Positions 18,831 to 27,502 of a DNA stretch of 64,000 nucleotides are shown here, one piece after another (position 1 is the stretch's first letter; each line of letters opens with the position of its first letter). The position numbers and the translations under genes were made by a program. Under the pieces are notes generated by a model that saw only the letters and a program-made list of their open reading frames with translations, was not told the origin of the DNA and ran no database searches. Source of the DNA: Pseudomonadota bacterium. GTDB taxonomy: Bacteria; Pseudomonadota; Gammaproteobacteria; Pseudomonadales; Moraxellaceae. The DNA is taken from positions 1-64,000 of the forward strand of contig JAEWKT010000061.1 of assembly GCA_023393635.1 (NCBI GenBank), read 5' to 3'.

Positions 18831-19892
18831 TTGCGCAAAATCGTACATATTGATATGGATGCTTTTTATGCGTCTGTAGAACTACTTGATCAACCTGAGC
18901 TTCAAGGGCAACCTGTTGTGGTGGCTTGGGAAGGCGAACGTTCAGTGATTTGTGCGGCGTCCTATCCTGCCAGAAAATTTGGCCTGCATTCAGCAATGTC
19001 AGTTGCTAAAGCAAAACTGCTCTGTCCTCATGCTATTTATATTGCGCCCAATTTCGATAAATACCGTGCGATATCACAGCAGATTCATACTATTTTCAAT
19101 CAATATACCTCACTAATTGAACCTTTATCATTAGATGAAGCCTATCTTGACGTTAGTCATAATTTAAAGGGCTTAGCCAGCGCCACCGAAGTAGCACAGG
19201 CAATCCGCGCCGATATTGCCAAAAATACAGGACTCACAGCATCGGCGGGAGTCGCACCCAATAAATTTTTAGCCAAAATTGCATCCGACTGGCACAAACC
19301 TGATGGCCTGTGTGTGATTAAGCCACATCAGGTAAAAGACTTTTTGCCAAACTTGGCAGTGAGTAAAATACCAGGCGTTGGACGAGTTACCTTGCAAAAA
19401 ATGCATCGTTTACATATTAAAACTGTCGATGATTTGGCACAGCATAGCCAAGCGGCGCTTGCCCATCATTTTGGGCGTTATGGTTATCGCCTCTATGACT
19501 TAGCACGCGGCATAGACGATAGACCAGTCAATGCCAGCCATCAACGACAACAACTATCAATTGAAACGACATTTATGCAAGATAAGTCTTTAAATGAACT
19601 ACAAGAAGTTTGGCATGATCTTGCCACTGATGTATGGCAAAAAATGAAGCAAAAAAAGTTAGGTGCCAGAAGTGTTTCTATAAAATTAAAAACTACCGAC
19701 TTTAAAATAATTACGCGTTCCATTACTTATACTTCCGATATTCCTAACGCGTACGCCTTACAGCAAGCGGTACATACTATTCTCAGCAGATTAGATTTTA
19801 CTGAACCTTTAATGTTTCGGTTAGCGGGTGTGGGGGTGGCAGCGCTTTCAACGTCCCAGCAAACAACGCAACAATTGCGTTTACTGGATTAA
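18831..19892 (+). CDS. dinB: DNA polymerase IV (Y-family translesion polymerase)
   Basis: 353 residues, the normal DinB length. Metal ligands are Asp8 (with Asp10 nearby, HIDMDAFYASVE) and Asp102-Glu103 (SLDEAYLD). The palm, fingers and thumb are followed by the helix-hairpin-helix stretch VSKIPGVGRVT and a C-terminal little-finger domain (LSIETTF...). The start is a TTG at 18831 because GTGAGGA lies 6 bases upstream and the protein then begins exactly at the conserved MRKIVHIDMD. It lacks a recognisable C-terminal beta-clamp motif of the usual type, ending QQTTQQLRLLD, where QLRLLD may serve this purpose. No SOS box was recognised upstream. Confidence 0.95.
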   Translation: MRKIVHIDMDAFYASVELLDQPELQGQPVVVAWEGERSVICAASYPARKFGLHSAMSVAKAKLLCPHAIYIAPNFDKYRAISQQIHTIFNQYTSLIEPLSLDEAYLDVSHNLKGLASATEVAQAIRADIAKNTGLTASAGVAPNKFLAKIASDWHKPDGLCVIKPHQVKDFLPNLAVSKIPGVGRVTLQKMHRLHIKTVDDLAQHSQAALAHHFGRYGYRLYDLARGIDDRPVNASHQRQQLSIETTFMQDKSLNELQEVWHDLATDVWQKMKQKKLGARSVSIKLKTTDFKIITRSITYTSDIPNAYALQQAVHTILSRLDFTEPLMFRLAGVGVAALSTSQQTTQQLRLLD

Positions 19893-19928
19893 ATATATTT
19901 TTATAAACTGTTTTTCTTGCTTACGTTT

Positions 19929-20864
19929 TTATTGATGCTGAGTACGTTTATGCGCATACATACGCTGATCAGCAATAAGCCATGCTTGCTGCAAGCCAGT
20001 AGCAGGCTCACGCTGGGCCACTCCAATTGCTCCTTTGATATTCTCTTCTGCAAATAAAGTATCAATGCGTTTGATTAATTGTTCCACTCCTTGCTCATTA
20101 CATTCTACACATAAAATTCCAAACTCATCTCCGCCCAACCGTGCCACCACATCATTACTACGTGCTGCCTTACTTAATGCTCTGGCAGCACATTCAATCA
20201 GTCGATCGCCTGCGGCATGACCATAATTATCATTGACAAATTTCAGGTGGTTTAAATCAATAACTAACACTGCTGCAGGGTGACCATGACGGCGGCAACG
20301 CTCCTCTTCTGCTTCCAACAAACGATTCCAGCCACGGCGGTTGTACAAGTGCGTCAGTTCATCCGTCAGCACTTCTGCTTCTAAACGTTCTGTGCGCCTT
20401 ATATGCACATTACTTTTTAGTTCTGCTTGCAAAATTGTGCTTAATAATGTCCCCATCAACTCCAGCAAGGGTTGATCTTGAGTTATATTTTTTGGTTGTG
20501 AGCTTGGATGAATAGCGCATAATGTACCAAACAAACTGCCATCAGCATAAGTGAGTGGCTGACCAATATAAGCCTGAATATCAATATGCTGTGCAATAGG
20601 TGCTGCAGCATACAATGGCACTTCTTCAACAAAAGGCGCAATACAAGGACCATTACCTTTTACCATTTCTGAGCAAAATGAATCTAGCCAGCCAAACACT
20701 TGTCCCGCGCTTACCCCATAATTATTCTCAGTTGCCTGTAATACAATCCAGTCATTTCCTTCGGTGCGTGTAATCATCCATAAGTCAAATCCAAAATGCT
20801 GCTGAAGATAACTCAATACGGCATGACCCGCCTTTTCAAAGCTACTAAAATCTACAGTATTCAT
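19929..20864 (-). CDS. Diguanylate cyclase with N-terminal GAF domain
   Basis: 311 residues with no membrane segments, hence cytoplasmic. A GAF-type sensor domain covers about 15-150 (AYIGQPLTYADGSLFGTLCAIHP is typical). The GGDEF domain covers about 160-308 with the active-site motif GGDEF at 244-248 intact and an RxxD inhibitory site (RSND, 235-238) five residues before it. It should make cyclic di-GMP from two GTP and be product-inhibited. The start is supported by AAGGAAAA upstream of ATG 20864. It is convergent with dinB. The GAF ligand is unknown. Confidence 0.92.
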   Translation of the reverse strand: MNTVDFSSFEKAGHAVLSYLQQHFGFDLWMITRTEGNDWIVLQATENNYGVSAGQVFGWLDSFCSEMVKGNGPCIAPFVEEVPLYAAAPIAQHIDIQAYIGQPLTYADGSLFGTLCAIHPSSQPKNITQDQPLLELMGTLLSTILQAELKSNVHIRRTERLEAEVLTDELTHLYNRRGWNRLLEAEEERCRRHGHPAAVLVIDLNHLKFVNDNYGHAAGDRLIECAARALSKAARSNDVVARLGGDEFGILCVECNEQGVEQLIKRIDTLFAEENIKGAIGVAQREPATGLQQAWLIADQRMYAHKRTQHQ

Positions 20865-21194
20865 CTTAATTTTCCTTACATCATTTGATGAATGTTATTG
20901 GTTAAATATGTAGCATAAATTAGCCATAGCCCATGTGTTAAAAAGTAGGACAATTTGTTGGTGAAATATCTGTAAGTTTTTAATTTTTATATTAAATTGG
21001 AAATTAATAACTAAAATACTAAACTCTGCTTACAGGAAATAATCGTTTGCTTCTCTATTTATGATAAAACTTTTGCTAGCTTATCAAGGAAATAGACATA
21101 GCCATTGCTAATTAGTTTCTAATTACCAAACTGGTGTTTAATCTTAGCAAACAGTTTATTTTAAATAATGAATTCACACAGGAATGATAAATTG
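20865..21194. other. Divergent intergenic region between the cyclase and SIMPL genes
   Basis: About 330 AT-rich bases containing the divergent promoters. I found no gene, terminator or clear operator in it. Confidence 0.45.
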
Positions 21195-21908
21195 ATGAAA
21201 ATAACTTTAAAGCGTACTTTGTCAGGGGCAGTATTGTTAGGATCACTATTAGGGTTAAGCCTCAGTGCCAATGCAGATACAGCGCAAAAACCTCAATATC
21301 GTATTATTCAGCTGCAAGCTGATGCAACGCGCGAAGTTACCAACAACCAAATGCAGGCGATCCTGTTTACCGAGTTAAATAGCAGCAGTCCTACCGAGCT
21401 TTCACAAAATATTACCCGTATATTAAATGAAGCCATGCGTCAGGCATCCAAATATCCTCAGGTAAAAGTGAGTACAGGGACGCAAAGCACTTATCCTGTG
21501 TACGACGATAAAAACAAATTGAAGAGCTGGCGCGCGCGGGCACAAATTGAGCTTAAAAGTACTGACTTTAAAGCCACAAGCGACTTAATTGCTGCGCTGC
21601 AAAACAATATGCAGGTGCAATCAATTAATTTTAGCGTCTCAGATGATGAACGTAAGCGGGTTGAAAACGAACTCATGGTTGAAGCATCGCAGGCCTTTCA
21701 ACAACGTGCGCGCTTATTACAACAATCATGGCAAGCCAGTGGCTATGAATTGGTAAGCTTAGATTTAAATGCCATGAACAATGAGCGCCCACCTATTATG
21801 TATGCCATGAAAGCCAGAGCGTCAGCCGATACAATGGAAAGCCAAAATGTTCAGGGTGGCAATAGCCAGTTAAAGGTTAATGCTTCAGGCAGTGTGCAAT
21901 TGCGCTGA
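21195..21908 (+). CDS. Exported SIMPL-domain (DUF541) protein
   Basis: 237 residues from the ATG at 21195; an upstream in-frame ATG at 21168 would add nine hydrophilic residues before the signal peptide and is less likely. Residues 1-~25 are a signal peptide ending ANADT. The remainder is a SIMPL domain: the opening strand IIQLQADATREVTNNQMQA, the YPVYDDKNKLKSWRARAQIEL segment, and KARASADTM near the end. SIMPL proteins are periplasmic or outer-membrane-associated with no settled biochemical activity; some affect envelope stress or kinase complexes. It is a single gene followed by a strong bidirectional terminator. Confidence 0.85.
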   Translation: MKITLKRTLSGAVLLGSLLGLSLSANADTAQKPQYRIIQLQADATREVTNNQMQAILFTELNSSSPTELSQNITRILNEAMRQASKYPQVKVSTGTQSTYPVYDDKNKLKSWRARAQIELKSTDFKATSDLIAALQNNMQVQSINFSVSDDERKRVENELMVEASQAFQQRARLLQQSWQASGYELVSLDLNAMNNERPPIMYAMKARASADTMESQNVQGGNSQLKVNASGSVQLR

Positions 21909-21952
21909 TACCTAAACTTACCCAGACTTAAGCTATCCAGTTTAGCTAAATA

Positions 21953-21989
21953 AAAAAGCCGTCAGTGCATGTTGATCTGACGGCTTTTT
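21953..21989. terminator. Bidirectional intrinsic terminator
   Basis: AAAAAGCCGTCAG (21953-21965) pairs perfectly with CTGACGGCTTTTT (21977-21989), leaving an 11-base loop. It serves the SIMPL gene on the plus strand and the pyrH-to-lpxA operon on the minus strand, as both A- and T-runs are present. Confidence 0.95.
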
Positions 21990-22008
21990 ATTGAATTTTC
22001 AAGCTGCC

Positions 22009-22815
22009 TTAACGCACAATGCCACGCTTTGACAACGTTAATGAATCAATCAGCAACTGCACTTCAGGCGCTTGCGGCAACAGTTGAATATTGAGTTGCT
22101 CAAGTGCCTGCACCGTGGTTAAATTTTCACGATAAATTATCTTAAAGGCTTTGCGTAAATTATTAATTTTGTCTGCATTCCAGCCTTTGCGCCGCATGCC
22201 TTCATAATTCATGCCATGCGCCTTGGCAGGATTACCAGAAACCATGGTAAACGCAGGCACGTCTTTTAAAATAGTGCTACCACCGCCAACCATACTGTAT
22301 GAATCAATACGGCAAAACTGATGAATGCCAGAGTTGCCACCAATAATAATATGGTCACCCACGCTGACATGGCCTGCAATACCGACGTTATTGGCAAAAA
22401 TATTATCGTTACCAATAAAGCAATCATGGGCAATATGCGTATTGACCATCAATAAATTACGATTGCCAATTTTGGTTAGACTTTGATCTTGGGCTGTACC
22501 GCGATGTAATGAACAGGCTTCGCGAATAATATTGTCATCACCAATTTCCAGCCAGGTTTCTTCACCTTTAAACTTTAAATCCTGACAAACCTCACCAATA
22601 CTGGCAAACTGAAAAATACGGTTGCGCTGCCCAATACGGGTTAAACCTGCAATAACCACATGCGACCCAATCATGCTGTGATCACCAATAGCCACATGTG
22701 GGCCAATAATGCTATAAGCACCAATGCTAACCGATGCACCAATGATGGCAGTTGGGTCAATAATCGCAGTAGGATGTATGACTGCACTGGCATGAATATT
22801 GATATTATTTGTCAT
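22009..22815 (-). CDS. lpxA: UDP-N-acetylglucosamine acyltransferase
   Basis: 268 residues, slightly above the usual ~262. Left-handed beta-helix hexapeptide repeats run from about residue 10 to 190, then a C-terminal helical domain. The catalytic-histidine region reads VNTHIAHDCFIGND, followed by NNVGIAGHV and GGNSGIHQFCRI. It transfers a 3-hydroxyacyl chain from ACP to UDP-GlcNAc, the first step of lipid A synthesis. Its ATG overlaps the fabZ stop by four bases. It is the last gene of the long minus-strand envelope operon and is followed by a terminator. Confidence 0.97.
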   Translation of the reverse strand: MTNNINIHASAVIHPTAIIDPTAIIGASVSIGAYSIIGPHVAIGDHSMIGSHVVIAGLTRIGQRNRIFQFASIGEVCQDLKFKGEETWLEIGDDNIIREACSLHRGTAQDQSLTKIGNRNLLMVNTHIAHDCFIGNDNIFANNVGIAGHVSVGDHIIIGGNSGIHQFCRIDSYSMVGGGSTILKDVPAFTMVSGNPAKAHGMNYEGMRRKGWNADKINNLRKAFKIIYRENLTTVQALEQLNIQLLPQAPEVQLLIDSLTLSKRGIVR

Positions 22816-23303
22816 ATTAAAGTGATCTGTTGTTCAGAAACAAGAATATCAGCACTTGCAACCAGTTTGTTTTCAACATGTGCCGTACAGGAAAATTTTA
22901 AAATTCCACGGCGCTGCATTAATAGCTCAGCACTAATGATGAGTGTATCACCTGGCAGTACTTGCTGCTTAAAGCGCACTTTATCAGCTCCCGCAAATAA
23001 AAACATGTAGCCATCACGTGGCCGTTTGCCAACACTAATAAAACCTAGCATCCCTGCAATTTGAGCCATGGACTCAACAATAAGAACACCTGGCATAATA
23101 GGCAGGCCAGGAAAATGGCCTTGAAAAAACTCCTCATTGATTGAAACGTTTTTCAAGCCCTTGATAAACTTATTGGGGACGACTTCGGTAACGCGGTCTA
23201 CCAGTAAAAATGGATAACGCTGCGGTAAAAAAGTACGGATCACATCTGCCTGCATCGGCAAGTTATAATCCAGCGGCAAAACAGTAGAAGTATTTTTAGT
23301 CAT
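22812..23303 (-). CDS. fabZ: 3-hydroxyacyl-[acyl-carrier-protein] dehydratase
   Basis: 163 residues, hotdog fold. The catalytic pair is His63 (QGHFPGLPIMPG) and Glu77 (VLIVESMAQ). It dehydrates 3-hydroxyacyl-ACP in fatty acid elongation and so competes with LpxA and LpxD for the same substrates, which explains its place between them. It overlaps lpxD at its start by eight bases and lpxA at its end by four. Confidence 0.97.
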   Translation of the reverse strand: MTKNTSTVLPLDYNLPMQADVIRTFLPQRYPFLLVDRVTEVVPNKFIKGLKNVSINEEFFQGHFPGLPIMPGVLIVESMAQIAGMLGFISVGKRPRDGYMFLFAGADKVRFKQQVLPGDTLIISAELLMQRRGILKFSCTAHVENKLVASADILVSEQQITLI

Positions 23304-24387
23304 CGTGAGATAAGGATGAGTTCGATTGAAGCGATGAGCGCGATTCTACCTGTTCAACACGCGCTTGCAAATGCTCAATTTGTCGAATTAACTGATTTAC
23401 AGGCACATCAGCTAATTGCCTAAGCCGAACAATTGCTTTTTTCCATTGGCTATTTTCTAAAAAGGATGTGCCTGAAGAATAAGTACCCGCTTTGGTAATT
23501 GACTTGGTAATCATGGCCATACCAGTCAAATTCACATGATCACAAATGCTTAAATGCCCTGCGATTCCTGAAGCACCACCAATAATGCAGTGCTTACCAA
23601 TAATTGCACTACCTGCAATGCCCACATTGGCAGCAATCGCGGTGTAGTCACCAATTTGTACGTTATGAGCAATTTGCACCAAATTATCAATAATCACACC
23701 ATTGCCAATTATGGTGTCATCAAGCGCACCGCGATCAATGCTACAATTTGCCCCAATGCGCACATCATTACCAATATGCACGCTACCCAGCTGGGCAATA
23801 CGGTGCCATTGACCTTGATGCGGTGCAAAGCCAAAACCATCACCACCAATCACAGTACCTGCATGTACCCGCACACGCTCACCCAAAGTGCAATGATGCT
23901 GAACCACGACCTGTTTATCCAGCCAGCTTTGTTTACCAATAATACTGCTATTGGCAACACACACATGGCTTTCTAACACCACGTCGGCTTCTATAACCAC
24001 GTTATCTTCAATCACCACATAAGCACCAATAGATGCCGTTGGGTCAATTTTCGCAGTCATGGCAATAATAGCTGTGGGATGAATTCCTGCGGCAGGCTTA
24101 GGGGTTTGATCGAATACGTGTGTCAAGCTGGCATAAGCAGCGTAAGGATTAGCCACAATAAGCGCGTTTCCCGTGTAACCAGCTAAATCCTGCTGACAGA
24201 TCAGCACCGCCCCTGCGTGTGTGGCTTGCAACTGGGACTTATAGCGGCTATTGGATAAAAACGCCAAATGACAAGGCTTAGCATGTTGTAATGATGCTAA
24301 GCCTGTAATCAGAATCTCTGGATCGCCAACAAGCTGAGCATTTAACTGCTCAGCAATTTGCCCTAATGATAAAGAAAAATCACTCAA
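23296..24387 (-). CDS. lpxD: UDP-3-O-acylglucosamine N-acyltransferase
   Basis: 363 residues. An N-terminal uridine-binding domain (to ~100) is followed by hexapeptide repeats forming a left-handed beta-helix (~105-310), with the catalytic region IDNLVQIAHNVQIGDYTAI, and a C-terminal helix (VRLRQLADVPVNQL...). It adds the N-linked acyl chain in the third step of lipid A synthesis. The best start is a TTG at 24387, 17 bases after the ompH stop, giving MSDFSLSLGQIAEQL; there is no strong ribosome site, so coupling to ompH translation is likely. Confidence 0.96.
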   Translation of the reverse strand: MSDFSLSLGQIAEQLNAQLVGDPEILITGLASLQHAKPCHLAFLSNSRYKSQLQATHAGAVLICQQDLAGYTGNALIVANPYAAYASLTHVFDQTPKPAAGIHPTAIIAMTAKIDPTASIGAYVVIEDNVVIEADVVLESHVCVANSSIIGKQSWLDKQVVVQHHCTLGERVRVHAGTVIGGDGFGFAPHQGQWHRIAQLGSVHIGNDVRIGANCSIDRGALDDTIIGNGVIIDNLVQIAHNVQIGDYTAIAANVGIAGSAIIGKHCIIGGASGIAGHLSICDHVNLTGMAMITKSITKAGTYSSGTSFLENSQWKKAIVRLRQLADVPVNQLIRQIEHLQARVEQVESRSSLQSNSSLSHDD

Positions 24388-24404
24388 TTTAACTAGCGAA
24401 CCAA

Positions 24405-24908
24405 TTAAGGGGTAGCATCAAGACGTTGAGTAATTTTTTCAGTCAAATCTACAGTTGGACTTGCCCAGATGACATTTTTCTTCTCAATGATAATGTCGTA
24501 ATTGCCTTCTTTGCGTAAGTCTTCAATGATCTTCTCAAGCTTAGGCAATAAGGTTTTGTACATGCTTGCCTGAGTTTCATCTACACGCTTTTGCAAGCCC
24601 TCAGCGGTACTATTGTACTCATTGATTTTACTTTGTGCTTGCGCCTGTAAGGCACGAACCTGATCTTCTTTAAGTACTTTTGCGTCAGTCTTAAAGCGGT
24701 TTTCAATACTTGCCAGCTCTTTTTGCAATGAGGTAATACGATCACGCTGCGGCTTTAAACTATTGTTGAGCGTATTAATCGATTGCTTGGCATATTTTGA
24801 ATTAAAAATGGCTGCTTGTGAGTCAGCAACTGCTACATTATTGGCGTAGGCAGCACTGGCGGTGAGCGTTGCAAAACCAAGTACTGCTGTTGCAAATAAA
24901 TGACGCAT
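24405..24908 (-). CDS. skp: OmpH/Skp family periplasmic chaperone
   Basis: 167 residues with a cleaved signal peptide (MRHLFATAVLGFATLTASAAYA). The body is a long charged coiled coil (~45-125; KPQRDRITSLQKELASIENRF), as in Skp, which cages unfolded outer-membrane proteins on the way to BamA. The start at 24908 is preceded by AAGGAG at good spacing. Placement between bamA and lpxD is the standard context. Confidence 0.94.
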   Translation of the reverse strand: MRHLFATAVLGFATLTASAAYANNVAVADSQAAIFNSKYAKQSINTLNNSLKPQRDRITSLQKELASIENRFKTDAKVLKEDQVRALQAQAQSKINEYNSTAEGLQKRVDETQASMYKTLLPKLEKIIEDLRKEGNYDIIIEKKNVIWASPTVDLTEKITQRLDATP

Positions 24909-24953
24909 AATAAACTCCTTGTTTAAGTGTAATGCTGTTCTAGCATCCGTTTT

Positions 24954-27452
24954 TTAAAACGTGCGGCCAATTTCAAATTGAACACGTTTTGTTTCATCAC
25001 CATCCTTGCTGTTCAGTGGATAAGCATAGCTTAAAGACAGCGGACCAATCACCGTAATCCAGGTAAAGCCTACACCAGCACTGTAGCGCAGGTTATCGGC
25101 ATCAATTTCAAAATCATCAGCCTTGGTATTATAAACCTGTCCACCCTCTAAAAACACGACAGGTCTAAGCTGGCGTGTCCAGTCACCTTTGAAGGGTAAA
25201 GGCAATACCAGCTCTGCGCCACCCTGAATCAGTGCATTACCACCAATTGCTTCTGGATCGGGGTCTGTACTACCAGTTTCCTGATAAATCACCGCAGGAC
25301 TGCGTGGGCCTAAAGTGCTTTCACGATAGCCACGTACCGAGCCATAGCCACCAGCAAAAAAGTTTTTGTAAAACGGCAGATCATTACCATAACCTAATCT
25401 ACCATAAGTGCGGAATACAAATTTGTCACCGAGAGGGAAAAACGCCTGGGTATCGTAGGTTAGCTTTTGATACTCAACATCGCTGCCAGGCACGGCAATA
25501 TCTAGCGAGAGGCGATGGTAAAGACCGCGAGTTGGAAATACTGGACGGTTTAAGGTGTTATATGCCCAAGCCAGGTTTAGATTATAGGTCAAGAAATCAC
25601 CTGAGAATGCTCTGCCATAGGCATTATCATAATCAGGGACTTGCGTGTAAACTGGAATTGGCTTTTGATTTTTATCCAGAATTTGCTTCCCTTGATCATC
25701 TGTCAAGTAAACAGGATTACCCTTATCATCCTTTTGTTGCTCACCATTTTTATAAGGCACAGTTTGCGCAGTGGTTTTACCGCCATTGGCCAGTAAATAA
25801 TCACGCACAGATACCGACACAAACTGGCCAGTATTAATTTCGGTATTATCAATATTTAAAGAGCTGCTGACGCTCTGGTTTTCATCAATAGGGTAACCAA
25901 ACGTTAAGCTACCACCTACCGAGTCAGTGACATAGGTACTCACGTTGAGCTTATTTAGCTTTGTTTTTCTAAAGTAAGCGTTATAGCCACGACTAATACC
26001 ATCAATAGTAAAATATGGATCAAGCACATTTAAATTATAATAATCAAGGGTTTCAGAACGCGATAAATCAATTGCAACCTGATTACCTGTACCCAAAAAG
26101 TTAGTTTGACTTAAACCAAGCTGAAAAGTAACACCGCCGCCTTGAGAATAGCCTACCGCTACCGTGCTGGTGCCCGAGTTTTGCTCTTCTACCTTCACAT
26201 TTAAATCAATTTGATCGGTGGTGTTTGGCACCCGAACTGGCTCAACGGTTACTGTTTTAAAGTAGCCTGTGCGCTCAAGTCGAACTTTGGACAAATCAAT
26301 TTTTTCATTGGTTGCCAGCGCGCCTTCCATTTGACGCATTTCACGGCGTAATACATCATCGGCCGTTTTGTTGTTACCGCTAAAGTTAATACGGCGTACA
26401 GTAACCTGCTTACCAGGATTAATAAAATAGTTGATATCAACTGTTTTACCAGCTTCATCTATATCTGGTACCGCATTTACTTCAGCAAAATAATAACCAG
26501 CATTACCATATTTACGTGTGAGCAGTTCTTTAACGCCATTAACTTGCGCCTGCGAATACACGCCCCCTTCTTTAAAGGCGGCTAAAGGACGCAATTCATC
26601 TTGTGAGAACAAGGTATCGCCCAAAAATTTGGTTTTGCCAAATTGGTACTGTTCACCCTCAGTAATATTTACTTCAATAAAGATATTCTTTTTATCTTCG
26701 CTAATATTAAGCTGCGCATCGTTAATATTAAAATTAATATAACCTTTGTTTAAGTATAACGCGCGCAAGTTTTCAAGGCTGGCTGTCATACGTTCACGCG
26801 CATAGCGGTCATTGCGGGTTAGTACGGAAGACCATGTACTTTCTTTAACAGTAAACGCTTGTAATATGTCACTGTCTTTAAATACAGTATTGCCAATCAC
26901 ATTAATATTAAATACTTTGGCCGCATTGCCTTCAATAAATTTAAAATTTAAATCAACACGGTTATTAGCACGCGGCGTGGTTTCAACAGTGACATCGGCA
27001 TCATAGCGACCTTGCTGCACGTACTGTTGTTCAAGCTCATTTTCAATCGTTTGTATGGTGGCACGCTTAAGCACTTGCCCTTCAGCCAGATTTAATGATT
27101 TTAGCCCTTGCTTTAGCGTATCAGTAGGAATGAGCTTATTGCCACTAAAGGTGATGTTAGAGATAACAGGACGCTCGACCACTTTAAAAATCAGTGTATT
27201 GCCATCACGTACACTTTGAATATCATCAAAGTTGCCAGTAGCATATAAAGCACGAATACTGTCTGCAATTTTTGCATCAGTAATCTGGTCGCCACTATTG
27301 ACTGGTAATACGCCATATACACTGGCTGGGGTTAAACGTACCAGCCCATCTACCCGGATATCACGTGCTACAAAAGCTTCCGCATTGGCTTGTTGTACTA
27401 TTGCCATTGCGCTAATCAGTGTCAGAGGCAGTGTAAAATGTAAGTGACGCAT
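24954..27452 (-). CDS. bamA: Outer membrane protein assembly factor BamA
   Basis: 832 residues from the ATG at 27452; an upstream TTG at 27467 is open but would put extra residues before the signal peptide. Signal peptide ends near QQANA. Five POTRA domains span about 25-425 (each with the GN..F/L pattern, as in NITFSGNKLIPTD), then a 16-strand barrel with the VRGY motif (GSVRGYRES) and a final Phe (VQFEIGRTF). One extracellular loop (~555-610) is long and hydrophilic, rich in Lys, Asp and Gln, without close counterpart in E. coli. It inserts beta-barrel proteins into the outer membrane. Confidence 0.97.
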   Translation of the reverse strand: MRHLHFTLPLTLISAMAIVQQANAEAFVARDIRVDGLVRLTPASVYGVLPVNSGDQITDAKIADSIRALYATGNFDDIQSVRDGNTLIFKVVERPVISNITFSGNKLIPTDTLKQGLKSLNLAEGQVLKRATIQTIENELEQQYVQQGRYDADVTVETTPRANNRVDLNFKFIEGNAAKVFNINVIGNTVFKDSDILQAFTVKESTWSSVLTRNDRYARERMTASLENLRALYLNKGYINFNINDAQLNISEDKKNIFIEVNITEGEQYQFGKTKFLGDTLFSQDELRPLAAFKEGGVYSQAQVNGVKELLTRKYGNAGYYFAEVNAVPDIDEAGKTVDINYFINPGKQVTVRRINFSGNNKTADDVLRREMRQMEGALATNEKIDLSKVRLERTGYFKTVTVEPVRVPNTTDQIDLNVKVEEQNSGTSTVAVGYSQGGGVTFQLGLSQTNFLGTGNQVAIDLSRSETLDYYNLNVLDPYFTIDGISRGYNAYFRKTKLNKLNVSTYVTDSVGGSLTFGYPIDENQSVSSSLNIDNTEINTGQFVSVSVRDYLLANGGKTTAQTVPYKNGEQQKDDKGNPVYLTDDQGKQILDKNQKPIPVYTQVPDYDNAYGRAFSGDFLTYNLNLAWAYNTLNRPVFPTRGLYHRLSLDIAVPGSDVEYQKLTYDTQAFFPLGDKFVFRTYGRLGYGNDLPFYKNFFAGGYGSVRGYRESTLGPRSPAVIYQETGSTDPDPEAIGGNALIQGGAELVLPLPFKGDWTRQLRPVVFLEGGQVYNTKADDFEIDADNLRYSAGVGFTWITVIGPLSLSYAYPLNSKDGDETKRVQFEIGRTF

Positions 27453-27502
27453 GCCTAAGGGTTCCAAAGTTAAATTAATAAAAAATCATTATTGCGCGCG
27501 TG

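Noticed and set aside
25232..25837. 201-codon open frame opposite bamA
   Set aside because: It lies wholly inside bamA on the other strand, with a biased composition (His, Tyr, Cys rich) typical of antisense shadow frames.
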